NCBI GenBank assembly: GCA_039621445.1
Contig: CP154954.1
Span: 21,898,954-21,962,953 of the forward strand
DNA length: 64,000 bases
From: Euglena gracilis
Taxonomy: Eukaryota > Euglenida > Euglenophyceae > Euglenales
Reading direction: 5' to 3'
Positions 1-13,455 of the stretch are shown here, piece by piece (the stretch's first letter is position 1; each line of letters starts with the position of its first letter). The notes under the pieces were generated by a model. The model was not told where the DNA came from. It saw only the letters and a list, made by a program, of their open reading frames with translations, and searched no databases. The translations under genes were made by a program, and so were the position numbers.

Positions 1-2811
<2,811 letters not shown>

Positions 2812-2885
2812 GTGTTTGTTTGCATACCATTTTGGCGCTTTCTTGAACCCCGCGTTGGGTTGGAGGAATGTGCTCTCTTTTGCCC

Positions 2886-3225
2886 CCCCCCCTCCAGGGA
2901 TTTTTTTAAGTTTGACCCCCCGGGGGGGGGGGAGGGGGGGGGTAGGGTGGGTGGGTCCGCCGGACCCCCTCCCCCCCCCCCCCCGGGGGGGGGGGGGGGG
3001 GGGGGGGGGGGTCCCCCCGGAGGGGGTGGGATATACTTTTCGGCGCCGCAGGCGCCGAAAAATTCTATTTTTAGCACTTCGCGATTTTTTCGGCCATTTT
3101 TTGTGGGTCCCCCGGGACCCCCTCCCCCCCCGGGCCCCCCCCCCCCCCAGGGGGTGGGTGGGTGGGGGGGACCCCCCCCCCCCCCCCCCCCCGGCCTTAA
3201 AAAAACCCCTACCCCCATCCCAAGG
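2886..3225. repeat. G/C homopolymer block with GC hairpins
   Basis: Alternating runs of C and G, up to about 30 bases, are interleaved with an inverted repeat near 3043-3060 (CGGCGCC-GCA-GGCGCCG flanked by TTTT and AAAA). A second GGCCATTTTTTG-type segment follows. The same mix of homopolymer runs and GCGC hairpin recurs at 10.3-11.1, 16.05-16.3, 23.2-23.7 and 26.6-27.0 kb, so this is a member of a dispersed family and not a gene. Open frames across it are artefacts of the runs. Confidence 0.8.
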
Positions 3226-4076
3226 GGGGCGGGCTGTGTGCGATGGGGCGCATTTTGGTCCGGCCAGAGGCCGGCGCGGAAAATTTTTCAAGGGCTTTCG
3301 GCCGACTTTGGCTGAATGTTGGGTGGGCTGGCCGGGTGGTTGACCCCCCACCATGGGGGGGGGGGTAAACCCCCCATTCCAATGCGCAGTGCCCAAATGG
3401 TGCACAATGTTCCCCAAGGGTCTGAAAGTGAATCCAAAAAAACGCCCCTACAAAAGCCATTTTACGTTGAACTGCTTTCGGGTAGTGCCCAAATAAATGT
3501 CACACACCTGAGGATTCGAAACTTCGGTCCGATGATGTGCACACCCCATGCATTTAAGTGAGGAGGATTTGCACGTTCATGTTTGGTTTGTTTTTGTAGA
3601 CAGGGGGAAAAGCGCTGTGTTTTCCTCATTTTCACACATTTTGTTGTGTATTTTTGTGATTTTCAGGCGAATGCACATTCTTCGCACATTTTGTGCATTT
3701 TTTGCTCGTGATTTTATTTGCGTATTTTTTGTGTTAAACACATTTTTCTGTAACAAGTTTTATCTTGCGTAAATTTTTGTAAATGCTCTTTGGCAAAAGG
3801 GTGTACATTCCCGGGAGGTTTTTAGGAGTTTTCATGCAACTTGCAGTTTTATTCTTTTCCATCGTTTTGCATTGCACATTTTGGGGTGCCTTGTTGCATA
3901 TTCTCCCCACTAACCTTGACGATGATGCACGGAGGGCGGTGCCTTTTTGCATTCACTCTGCCTTGTTTCCTGGACTTGCAGCATTTTTATTGCATTTTCC
4001 AGTTGTTCGCTTTCCCCCCTGTCGTTTTCCGATTTGAAAGGACGGCAACGGGTGCTTGGACATTGTTCCCCTTCAG
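3226..4076. other. No gene recognised
   Basis: Moderately T-rich DNA with repeated TTTTTGTG and GCATTTT words. I see no protein-like frame, RNA or structured repeat that I can support. It could be promoter, 5' UTR or intron of the + strand exons that follow. Confidence 0.5.
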
Positions 4077-4130
4077 GGACAACTGATGCATGGGACTCTG
4101 GTCTCTTGGATTTGGAGGCAACCATCGGAG
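4077..4130 (+). CDS. Candidate 54-nt internal exon (weak)
   Basis: A pyrimidine-rich tract ending in CTTCAG precedes the segment and a GTGTGTGT donor-like sequence follows it. The enclosed 54 bases are open in phase 0 and would encode an 18-residue peptide containing HGTLVSWIW. It is the first of several + strand segments in 4-14.5 kb with acceptor/donor context. No protein similarity is recognised and the call rests only on splice context, so it may be chance. Confidence 0.2.
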
Positions 4131-4626
4131 GTGTGTGTCAAGCCCCCCCCCTCCCCCCACAGAACCGAATTCCAATACCCTGCTCCATTTTTCCATTGGG
4201 CTCCCATCCTGACATTTCAAAAAGGTTCAGTGACCAGAAGGATCGGGTTGCGGAGGGAAACAATGAAGCAGCATTCTTGTTGCTCCAGATCCGGGGCAGC
4301 AGTTTGGTTTGGCTGTGGCAACCAGCGGCGACCGACTGCGACGAAAGCAGGAACAGAGGTCAAAGAAGATGCAACCGGCGTAATAGGGCATTCTGGCCAC
4401 CACCACTGCCCTGGTCTGGTGACGTTTCGCCCGGCGTTTTTCCCGCATCAAGCCATGTCACATATGTCACGTGTGACCGTGTGGCACAGGGCTCTTCCCT
4501 GCCGAGACTGCTTTGTGCCATTATCCCTGTCACCCCCCAGGGCCTAGGAAGGCACAGGAGGGGGGCACAGGTTGGCTGGCAGCCAGCCTGCCTCTGGTGC
4601 GAGCCAGCCCGCATCTTTTGCTCCAG

Positions 4627-4847
4627 GTTTCCTGGGGTCCTTCGTCGTCCTGCACCCGTCTGGCGACCCCGACGCCCCCGCTGTCGTGGCCGCCGCCACC
4701 ACCGCTGCGCTGGCGGCCGCCGCCCTCGCGGCTGCCGCAGCGTCGGCCGTCCACCGCACGCCGCGCGGTGGTGACCGCACGCCGCGCCTCCGGTCCCCGC
4801 CCCAGACCCCCCGCCCCGAATGGGACAGCCGCATCATTGCGAGCAGG
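4627..4847 (+). CDS. Candidate exon with an Ala-rich membrane segment
   Basis: The segment follows a TTTTGCTCCAG acceptor and is much more GC-rich than its surroundings. One frame gives a start FLGSFVVLHPSGDPDAP, then about 25 residues of Ala/Val/Thr that could span a membrane, then a basic Pro/Arg-rich stretch with TPRPEWDSRIIASR. The 3' boundary is unsure, since GT occurs at 4848 without a good donor consensus. It shares GC content, strand and spacing with the exons near 6.8, 8.8, 9.8, 11.4, 13.2 and 14.3 kb and may belong to the same membrane-protein gene. The family is not recognised. The Ala run could also be low-complexity sequence. Confidence 0.3.
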
Positions 4848-6820
4848 GTCGGGTCAGAAGCCCAGCACACCCCCAGACGGGGCTTTTTCGGGGGTGGGGA
4901 GCAAGGGCCTGTTGGGGGGCATTTCCTAATGTGCCCCCCAATTGGTTGGCAGCCTGTAGGCGCATCAGGGGAAGACCCATGAGGTTCAGGCAGGGCTCCC
5001 TCCACCCTGTCTGTGTCCCTGCCCTGCAAGCCCACGCCTCCAAGGCTCCAAGCAGGGCGGTGCACCCCCGATGGCACGCACATCAGATGAAAAAGGTTCT
5101 GTTGTCGTGTTGAAAATGCACAAGGTTGAGACATTACGCTGATGGTGTGATGGGAGGTGCAAAAATAAAACCCTCCGTGGTGGGTGGCAGTGCCAGGGTG
5201 GCGCCGCCCTGCCTCCGCCGGGAAAGCCGCCCCGCGTAAAGCCTCACGTCCCCGCCGTCCCCCTCCTCCTTCTCCAGGGCTGAATGGGAATCCCGGAAAC
5301 CAACAGGTGGTGGTTGTGGAGGTCCGACCCCACCACCCCCTTCCCGTTTTGCAGGGGCACCAATTTTACAGTAACGGTGTCTTCCGCCGGTCCGGCCCAC
5401 ACCATTGCTTGAGGTGTGTCCAACCCCACCCCCTCTCGGGGGGTGACTGATTGGTTTTTTTTTTGGAATGACTTGCTTTTGGCTCCAACCCACCCCCGGG
5501 GGTGGGGTTGGCCAGGATTGGCTAAAAGTGGCCACCCAGCGCCGAGGGCACCGGAAAATTTGTTGGAGCCAAAGTGGCCAACCCCCTCCCCCTTGAGGGG
5601 GTGTAGGAAGTGACTGACTGGTTTTTGAAGTGACCCTCCTCCTTTGGATGGGACAGCCAACCCCCCAGACCGTCCCATACAGCCCTGCTCAATCCCCGTC
5701 TCTGTTGGGCACCTGCTTTGCAAGTGCCCAGGAACGTTATGCGGTGTACAGCTCTGCCTCTCTCCCCCTTGACTCGACCTGCACGACCTGCACGCCCCAC
5801 CTGTGCACTTTCTGTGGGTTGCGCAGCGGGCTTGGGCTAAAGGGCCAACCACCACTCAGTGAGGGCAAAAGCACTCTGGAAGGGCAAAGGTGTGAAGTCA
5901 AAATTGTTTTTTTTGTCCAAAGAAACCATCCCAAATTTCTTTTTAATTTTAGCGGGTTTGCTTTCAGGGGAAGGCAAATCCGGGGTGGGTGATTGGGGTG
6001 GTTCTCAGGAGCAGGTGTTTTCTCAAGGCGAGGGGATGCTGCCCTCAGGGGGTCCTGCCAGCCAGCACCTTTCTTCCAGACAGTCTCCCAGCCGGACAGC
6101 CATCCCAGCCCAGACAGACATCTCCCAGCCGGTCTGTGGAAATAAAGTTTGGATCAGCCCAGCAAAGCGCCGAAAAAAAAATAGGTTGAAAGGGTGTAAA
6201 ATGACAAAAAATGTCATTTTTGAGGTTTTGAAGCTTTGGGTTTTCATGTCCAAAGTTTGGCTGAAAAAGTCCAACCTTGCTGGATTTGGGCGTATTTGCT
6301 TGTTTTTTAGGGTATCCAGGTCCAGCTGCCAGCCGACTGTACCCCCACATGTCAGATGTGGGACGACGCATATGAATCCCCGCTTTCCTGCACTGCCCTT
6401 TCCCTGGGTCACCTGCATGAATCCAGTATACCCCTTTGACCGCTGAGTGACTCAATCCCCCTTTCAGTGCAGCCCGGCGCATAAGAAGCGGGGGGGAGGG
6501 GCGACGTCAGCCGTCCCCCCCCCCCAAGGATGGATATTGATAATGGGTTTAGGGGGGTCCCGATACATTTGGATATATTGACACACTGATATCCTCGATA
6601 AAAGTCGATAAACCGATTTGATCATTTTGTGCCCCAATATCCTCATTTTTGTGATTTGGAGAATCCCAAAGCCGCCCAGAAAAAAACAACAACAAAAACT
6701 ACGTCCCCCCCAATAGAGCCAATATTTCACAATATTTTTTTCGGCCCGATAAATTCAAGGTCGTCAATAAGGCCGATATGGGCCGATATCCAATCTCCAT
6801 CCTTGCTCCCCCGCCCCCAG
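4848..6820. other. Probable intronic DNA
   Basis: No protein-like frame is convincing. Two related segments with a TGACTGATTGG/TGACTGACTGG core beside C/G runs lie near 5440 and 5610. T-rich stretches with GAAATT and TTTTTTT are common. If the flanking exon calls are right this is one intron of about 2 kb. Confidence 0.35.
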
Positions 6821-6955
6821 CACCAATGCCCGCCGCGACGGACCCCCAGGGGCCGCGGGCCGCGGCCTTGTGGTGCGGCGTCGTGGTCGGCGCCGCCTTG
6901 GGTTGCGGCTGCGTCAGCGTGGCGGCCAAGCCCCCGCTTGGACCGGCCGGAGGCC
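6821..6955 (+). CDS. Candidate exon with a membrane segment
   Basis: The segment lies after a strong polypyrimidine tract and acceptor (CCCCCGCCCCCAG) and is GC-rich. The frame with ATG at 6826 gives a short hydrophilic start (PAATDPQGPR) followed by a hydrophobic run AAALWCGVVVGAALGCGC, typical of one transmembrane helix. The downstream boundary is not fixed; GT dinucleotides after GGCTGC or AGC would keep phase 0, which matches the phase-0 start of the next exon at 8840. Product unknown. Inference that it belongs with the exons at 8840 and 9830 rests on strand, composition and phase only. Confidence 0.3.
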
Positions 6956-6982
6956 CTTGTTTGGACCGGCCGGAGGCCCCTG

Positions 6983-7120
6983 CGCCATGCCGCCATGTCA
7001 TGCAACCACATCACGTCATGCCGTCATGTCATGCCGTCACAGCATGCCGCCATGTCATGCCACCACGTCACGTCATGCCGTCACGCCATGCCGTCGCGTC
7101 ATGCTGTCACGTCATGTCGC
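6983..7120. repeat. Minisatellite of ATG/CATGCCGTCATGT-type units
   Basis: Imperfect 9-18 bp units built from CATGCCGTCATGTCATGCCG variants are repeated about ten times, giving a run of ATG and TCA codons in all frames. The peptides read from it (repeated MPSRH, CHVMPS) are artefacts of the repeat. Confidence 0.8.
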
Positions 7121-8839
7121 CCCTGGGACCTGTGGGACGACCTCGGGTGTTGAGGTAGGTGGTGGGGGAGGGGCGGGTCAATGTGGTGGGGGGGGTCTGG
7201 ACCACCCCAAGATGTTGGGAGGGGGTCCAGGACCCAAACCTGGCTGCCAGCCAAAGTTTCAAGATTTTTCTTCTGGCGCTTCGTTCCGGAGGTGGAAAAT
7301 AATTGCATTTTCGCGGATTTTTTTTGAATTTTTAGCTTTCTTTTTAATATTTTTTAGCACTCTTCAGCACTTTTATGTTTTGGTGATTTCTCACCTTTTT
7401 GATCATTTCTTGATGTTTCTTTTTTTTGCATTTTTTGTTTTTTCTGAAAGGTTCATTTTTTTCAGAAAAATTCACATTTCAAAAACATTTTTTTTTTAAT
7501 TGTTCGCGAGTTTTCCCAGAGTTTCCTTGGGGGCGGTAGTTTGCTGAAAACAAATGTGAAGGCTTGAATTTTTTTCCTTGACATTAATTTTTTACATGAC
7601 TTCAGAATTTAATTTGAATTTCAAAGTATTTGTGTATGTTTAATTTGTGTTTTTCCCTCATCAATCCTCTTTTCCATCAATCTTTCAAGCCTCTAAACCA
7701 TTTTCTTTTCTAAACCATTTTCGATTGATTTTTTTGTTTTTGCAGTCTTTTTTTTTGTTTTTTCCCCACCTCTCATTTTTTTAAGGGAAAATAAAGAATA
7801 ATTGTGGTGGATTTGTGGTATTTGAAATCATTAATTTTTGATATCCGTTAATGTCTTTTTGTCTCCTATTAGTCTCATAAAACATTCAAACTGCAGAAAA
7901 TTATTTTCCTGCATACTTAAAAAAAAATTAAAAAAAATTAAATAAATGTTCTTCCTGAATACAAAAAAAGACACAACAAATCTCATCCCCCCCCTCAAAA
8001 ACCAATTAAAATTACAAAGGTCTCTTGTCTCTTATATATTTTGAGTTCTTTACTCACAAGTATTTTTATCAAGAATAATTTATTTCTGGTGTTGTTTTGT
8101 TGTTTTTAAGAACGTTAAAAAAAATATTTTTTCAAATGCTGAATTTTCATTGATTTATGTTTTCAGATTGATCCGTTTGTTTTTTTTTGTCTTGTGCTGA
8201 AGCATTCGAGAATTCCCATACTTTTATGACGCAACGGTGATAAAATGCAATAAAATTTAGAAAAATGTATAAAAAAAATATTGGAACAAAGTTTTGTGTG
8301 CATTTTTTTTTGAATTCAGGATTTCTTTTTGTATTTTGGGAATTTCGGGTATTTTCTTTGGTTCATAATGTGGTGAAGGTGAAGAATGACAATTTTTGAC
8401 ATTATCTTCGAAAAATTCAGGGTTCTTTCAACAATTGTTCACCGGTGTCTTCACCCTCGGCCGTTTCCCGAACCAAAAAAATATCTTAAAACCTCGTCGG
8501 TTTCGAGGAAGGGGGAGTCTGACCTTCATAGGGTTTCCCATACATCCCTGTGCAGCCCCCACCTCACGACCACGTTCAAATCCACCCACACCGCAACGGG
8601 AGAGACACACAAACGCCCACACAGACCATTAATTTGCCACCCATTTTCTCAACACAGGACAAATGTTTATTTTTTGGGAAAATGAGCAGAAAAGGCAGGG
8701 ATGAACAGGCAGACAGGTGGTTTTTTTTACACCAACCATATAAAGGCTTTGGGCCAATAAAAAAATAATTTGGCAATATTTTGGCAATATTTTGGCAAAC
8801 CACACACCCAATAAATTTCTGAAAGATGGGGACTTGCAG
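7121..8839. other. AT-rich intron-like DNA, no gene seen
   Basis: Long T and A runs, many in-frame stops on both strands and no protein-like frame. It is the most AT-rich part of the window. The bounding exons suggest that it is intronic. Confidence 0.5.
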
Positions 8840-8979
8840 GCGATCCACGCCGGCGCACAGGACGGCCAGCAGATGCGTGCGGTTGCCAGCCGTGTGGTGG
8901 TGCGGATGGCCCACAGCCAGGCGGCAAACAATGTGTTTAACACAGCGAACCACCACTCCGGCCGCTATGGCAGCCCCAG
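8840..8979 (+). CDS. Internal exon of a host gene
   Basis: The segment starts right after GGGACTTGCAG and ends at CCCCAG|GTGTTT, so both splice sites fit GT-AG rules. The 140 bases are open with phase 0 at the start and phase 2 at the end. The peptide is balanced and non-repetitive (for example GAQDGQQMRAVASRVVVRM and NNVFNTANHHSGRYGSP). The last two bases (AG) combine with the first base (C) of the next exon at 9830 to complete a serine codon, so the two exons join in frame. I do not recognise the family. The phase agreement and the composition shift from the AT-rich flank are the main support. Confidence 0.5.
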
Positions 8980-9829
8980 GTGTTTGTCTTCAAACTGGCG
9001 CGAATGCGGTGTTGTTTTTTTTACACACGAGAGAGATCCCAGTGGTGTCATCCACTCCTCCATATCAGTCATATTGTTACATGCTGTCAGTGAAAAGGCC
9101 TCCCCATCAAAGCACATCAGTTTTGTCCAGGTTTTATCCCCTCTGTGGCGTTGGTTTGGATTAACTTGCAATCGTCCCCCCCCCAACCAGTGCACATATC
9201 TGGTGCTCAAGTGATTGTGCACCTCCAGAGCAGCCAAAATCATGGCTTTGATGAGTGACCCCCCTAGGCCAAAAATCCATCGGGAGAGAGTTTTTTAAAA
9301 AAAAATGAAGCTGTTGATTGCTTTTTTGCCATAGATAGACTAATTTTTTTCCAGTGAAAAAAGCTTGTAAAACGCCCATTTCGAGGACCTTTGGTGTGTC
9401 CTTAATAAGTGTGCATCCCTGGCGTTCTGAAACAATGTATTTTCACGAATTTCTGCATCTGCATTATTGAGGGATTATTTGTGACAGCTTTTTTTCCCCA
9501 GCGCACGCTTTTTCTGCGTGTGGTATTATCTTTCTTTATTGCTTTATGATATTTCACGCCATGCATAATGTGCTTCATTTAACTGGCCAGAATCGCAGTC
9601 AATTGAAGTCATTTTCAAAAGCCCAGCGGCATAATGGGGCCCTGCACATTGCAAGGTATGTCTAACCTGTAATTCAATGCCATTGGGGGGGGCCATCCCA
9701 CCATGTTTTCACCGTTTGTCAGTGCAATGATGGGACGGTGTCCATCTGTGCAATGCCCAGACTCCTTTACACCTATCTCCACCATTCTGATGCACACGGT
9801 GGAAGCCTCACCCTTTTCTGCCTCTGCAG

Positions 9830-9947
9830 CACTGGGGACGGCACCGGTTCCCCCGCCCATGCTTTCTTCGCGGACATCACCTACCGCCTTGGCTCGTTCT
9901 CCTTGGTGCGCCATCCCGACTGCCGTCGTCACATTCAAAGTTTGGGA
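9830..9947 (+). CDS. Internal exon joining in phase to 8840-8979
   Basis: The acceptor is TTTTCTGCCTCTGCAG. The first base completes the codon begun in the exon ending at 8979, after which the frame reads TGDGTGSPAHAFFADITYR and LGSFSLVRHPDCRRH, a normal-looking globular sequence. The 3' end is placed at GGGA|GTGGTC because that keeps phase 0, as the exon at 11444 requires, but the donor consensus is weak and the end could lie a little earlier. Product unknown; probably part of the same multi-exon gene as its neighbours. Confidence 0.45.
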
Positions 9948-10259
9948 GTGGTCGCGGTTTTCGCATTTTGACATTGTGGTGTCTGCCCCTCACCCCTTCC
10001 TATTTTTTTCGGAGGCGCCGATGTGGTAAACCATTTCCATGTTTCATACCTTTTCATGTTCCATGGACGACGGTGGGATATTTTTCTCCAAAGTTCCATA
10101 TGGCAGATGGTTTGGATGAGCACAGCACGGACAAAATAACACAAAATAAAAATGATAGGGAAAAAATTGACGGGGAAAAATGTTTGGAAAAATTCTTTTT
10201 TGGAAAATTTAATGATAGGATAATTCAGCTTCACAGAAATCGGTGGTAGACAGGGGGGA

Positions 10260-11110
10260 GTAGGGGGTCAGACCACACCCCCTCCCCCCTTCCGATGGAG
10301 GACCTCTGGACCCCCCCCCTGGAAATCAAAAAATTCTCCGGCGTTTGGCGCCGGAATGGATGAAAATTTTGGTGGATGTTTTGGCCGATTTTTCAAAAGG
10401 CGTGCAAAAACGCAAATTTGGCGCCCTTCAAGGCACAAAAATTTTTCTGGCGCTTCGCACCGACGATTTTTTGCTCGGGGGGGAGGGGGGTCCAGGCCCC
10501 CCCCGCCCCCCCCACTCACATAACGCCCTGCCTGTGGGGGGGTTCCAGCCAGCCAGCCAACACCTTTTCTCCAGCAGCTCCCAGCTGGGCTGTGGAACCC
10601 CCCAGGGGCAGGGTTTGATATAAGGAGGGCGTACATGGTTTAGGTGGGGGGGTGTCCCCCCCCCCCCTCCTACCAGGGGGTCCGGACCACCCCCCCCCCC
10701 ACCTGCCAGGGGGTCCGGACCGACCCTGGGAGGGTATCCGGGACCCCCCCCCAAAAAGGGTCAATTTTTTCCTCCAGCGCTTCGCGCCGAAAATTTTTTG
10801 CATTTTTGGCACATTTTTGCCCCAAAAGTGCCCAAAATGGCACTTTTGGTCGTTTTGGGGGTCAAAAATTTTCGGTCACCCAGACCGCGCAACTGTTTAG
10901 GTGGGGGGGTGTCCCCCCAACCCCCCCCCCTCCTGGCCCGCAGGGGGGGTCCGGACCACCCCCCCCACCTGTCCTTATATCGAACCCTGCCCAGGGGTCC
11001 AGTGGTCATAAAGTTTTCACAGCCCTGCTTTGCTGGGCTGAGCCGAAAGATTTTTCGGCACAAAGCGCCGAGAATTTCGCAAAAAAAAAAGTTCAAAAGT
11101 GGTGCCAAAA
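10260..11110. repeat. G/C-run repeat block with several GCGC hairpins
   Basis: At least four C/G homopolymer tracts alternate with the phrases GGGGGTCCGGACC and GGGGTCCGGACCACC. Hairpin words near 10337-10352, 10449-10463, 10777-10791 and 11053-11070 are variants of GGCGCTTCGCGCC, flanked by A or T runs. The segments 10630-10760 and 10890-10980 resemble each other, suggesting nested or tandem copies. There is no coding content. It sits in an intron of the putative host gene. Confidence 0.7.
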
Positions 11111-11443
11111 AATGGCCTTTTTGAGGGTTTGGGGGGGTTACCCCAAAAGCTTGGCTGTCAAAAATGTATCCCGGCTGGATCTGGGCTTCTTCCTGCTTTC
11201 AGGTTCCAGCCAGGCCCAGCCCAGCAGCCGAGTAGGACCCACCCCCTGGACCCCCTCCCCGAAGGGGGGGGGCCACCCAGCACCCTTCATCCAACCGGAA
11301 CTTTTCCCCCGCCGGCTGTCTGGACCCCCCAGGGGGTGCTCAAGGAATTCCCTCGCTGCGAGCAACTCCCAACCAGGCTTTCCCGTCCAATCTCAGTGCG
11401 GAGGGGCGCCTCCGCGCAGCCACCCTCCCTCTTCCTTTCGCAG

Positions 11444-11626
11444 GCCGTGGTGGTGGCGATGGGCCTGCTGGCCGCGCTCCGCCTCGTGGTGGGCCCAAAG
11501 GGGCGGGACCTCGCCCCACTGCCTGCCCCCATGGCGATGGCCAGCACGTCGGGCTTCCGTGTGTGCCCCTTCCTCACAGCACTGTTGGGGGTTACCGCCG
11601 CCTTTTGGGAAGCGGCCGTTTCCAAC
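11444..11626 (+). CDS. Candidate exon with two hydrophobic segments
   Basis: It is preceded by CCCTCTTCCTTTCGCAG and begins in phase 0. The peptide has a first hydrophobic run (AVVVAMGLLAALRLVV), a polar linker (GPKGRDLAPLPAPMAM), and a second run (CPFLTALLGVTAAFWEAAV). This fits two membrane helices joined by a short loop. The end is placed at CCAAC|GTTCAT, with CGGCC|GTTTCC nine bases earlier as the alternative; both keep phase 0. No family is recognised with confidence. With the exons at 4627 and 6821 it suggests a polytopic membrane protein. Confidence 0.4.
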
Positions 11627-11909
11627 GTTCATTTTTTGCACCTGATCCAAGGGATTCCAGCCTCTTGTTCTCGTGGCGAGTTTGATGCGTTGCATGATTT
11701 GGCTCTCACATCGAACATAATGACCTGCCCTACCTTGCAATCTTGGCCTTTATTTCCCGTTTTTTCCGGCCGTTTGAGGCTCGAGCAAAGTACCCCCCCC
11801 CCAATTCACCCCAGGTTCAAATTTTCGAATGCAAATATATTTCAGTCATACGGGTGTTGACACTGAACCTACAGGTGCCTGGTGACCAGTTGTATTCTCT
11901 GTCCTATCA

Positions 11910-12074
11910 GCTGAGAAGGAGAGGTCTGGGAGTGAGGCCCCGCCAAAGCGGATGAGTGATCAGGATTGCACAGACGTGGAGAACCACCTGATGAATTACC
12001 TGACCTACAAGGCAGCAAGGTGCGGACACGGCAACAATATCCCCATATTGATGAGACTCCGGGGGGGGTCGTAA
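11910..12074 (+). CDS. Short hydrophilic reading frame, unknown
   Basis: A 54-codon open stretch begins at a TCCTATCAG acceptor-like site and ends in TAA. It contains EKERSGSEAPPKRMSDQ and a tidy helical-looking DVENHLMNYLTYKAAR before running into C/G-rich repeat DNA. Composition and the lack of repeats suggest genuine coding origin, perhaps an exon of a host gene or of a transposase. A donor-like AAG|GTGCGG at about 12019-12020 would end it earlier. Nothing else identifies it. Confidence 0.25.
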   Translation, partial: AEKERSGSEAPPKRMSDQDCTDVENHLMNYLTYKAARCGHGNNIPILMRLRGGS

Positions 12075-12570
12075 ATGAGGGGGCGGTCGTAGGTAAGGTG
12101 GTGTTAGAATTTTCGCAACCTGCAACCTGCAACCGGGGGGGGTCGTAAATGAAGGGTGGTCCGTACGACAAGGGGGGGGGGCAGGGAAGATAGCCATCAG
12201 CATGATCATCATGTCCACTGCTACAAAAAACTTCACAATTTCACTATCTAAATTTCACGAAGCTTACCTAAGCTTCTCATATCCACTAAAGAAGCTCCAC
12301 AAATTCACAAAAATAATTGATTTTGATATGAAGGAAAATGGAAAACATTCAGCTTAACCGAAAGCGGGCGAAGAAGGTCATTTAACAGAAACTTCAAAAG
12401 AATTTCCATAAGGTGGTTCAACGCAACAATCCAAATAATAACCCCACCTAGGAGTAAAACCTATATGGCCACTCTTCAGGTCGCAGGTTGCAGGTTACGG
12501 GGGTGTTACAACCACCCCTCCCGGTCGCAGGTTGCAGGAACCCGGTCATACGACGGGGGGGGGGGCGGAT
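12060..12570. mobile_element. Possible foldback/MITE-like element
   Basis: The word CGCAACCTGCAACCTGCAACC at 12114-12134 is matched in inverted orientation by GGTCGCAGGTTGCAGGTTACG at 12479-12499. GGGGGTCGTAAATGA occurs twice on the left arm and CATACGACGGGGG on the right. The interior (about 12180-12470) is unrelated AT-rich DNA. The arms are imperfect and no clear target duplication was found, so this may be a decayed foldback element or two independent insertions. Confidence 0.35.
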
Positions 12571-13038
12571 ACAAGTAATTCAGATCTCCATGCAAAGGAT
12601 ATTGGTTTCCAGCAAAAGACGTCATATACCAAAAGGGTATTTTCATGAATCTTTCTGAAGAAGTAGTTCATTGGAAGTCCAAGAACTCGCCAAAATTTTG
12701 GGGCCTTTTAAAGGATTTTGTCCTTTTTTTTCAGCCACCAATTTTGTTGGAACCAATTTGATCTACCCCTCCCTCAGCCCAACCTCAGAAAACGCCTTGA
12801 TGCCCCCGTGGCACGATGCAGGACAGGAATAATACCGCCGTTGAGGGTTGAGGGTGCTTCAGATCCCCCCGCACTTTCTGCAAATGCTTTCTGTTCCTTT
12901 CTGTTCCCGAAAGGCACCAGGGAGGTCTTTCCCAAACCCTTGCACGTTGGGCCTTCTGCAGCTGGTCGCTCACCAGTGCCGTCGCCCCATCTTTTTTTAA
13001 CCGGGATGCCGGACCCTTTCTGAGGCGAGTCCCCCTTT
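12571..13038. other. No gene recognised
   Basis: Unique-looking DNA without a supported exon, RNA or repeat. It lies between the foldback-like block and the perfect hairpin at 13039. Confidence 0.4.
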
Positions 13039-13106
13039 TTTGGGTTCAATACCCAAACCCCAACGATCATTGGGTTGATCGTTGGGGTTTGGGTATTGAA
13101 CCCAAA
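13039..13106. repeat. Perfect 31-bp inverted repeat (hairpin)
   Basis: The left arm 13039-13069 and right arm 13076-13106 are exact reverse complements, separated by a six-base loop TTGGGT. Each arm contains GGGTTCAATACCCAAACCCC, itself partly palindromic. A perfect 31-bp stem is far beyond chance. It may be a recent foldback insertion, a very small MITE or a replication-generated quasi-palindrome. It lies 76 bases upstream of a host exon. Confidence 0.92.
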
Positions 13107-13182
13107 ATGTGTGATTTGATTGGGGGGGAAGGGGGTTGTTGCCGAGTCGGGTTCGGTCGGCACCCATGGTGTGGGTCCCCAG

Positions 13183-13314
13183 GATCGTGCTGACCCAGCT
13201 GGTGGAAACGGACCACAGCCCCATGAAGGCGGACTACATGTGGTTCCGGCACTTCTGCCTCGAGAACTCCATGACCGACTCCGAGGGTTTCCTGAAGAAG
13301 CTGAGCACCACCCG
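13183..13314 (+). CDS. Penultimate exon of the host gene
   Basis: The acceptor is GGGTCCCCAG. The first base is the third position of a codon, and the exon ends at ACCACCCG|GTGGCT in phase 2. The frame reads VLTQLVETDHSPMKADY and WFRHFCLENSMTDSEGFLKKL, a well-composed sequence with one Cys and several acidic residues. The terminal CG plus the first G of the exon at 14321 makes an Arg codon, so the two exons join in frame. The family is unknown. This phase match is the strongest evidence for a real spliced host gene here. Confidence 0.5.
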
Positions 13315-13455
13315 GTGGCTTTCCCCTTGAGCGGCAATCATCCCAAAAGTCATCTCGATGCTGTCCCGTTCTCTTCCCAGTGCTTGTGTCAGATCCTTGG
13401 GATGGATCGCGCGACCAGAAGTTCCAGTCGGCTTCCTGATACTCCCCAGCAAGCA

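Noticed and set aside
2816-3343. Gly/Pro frames over the G/C runs
   Set aside because: Produced by homopolymers; no conserved residues.
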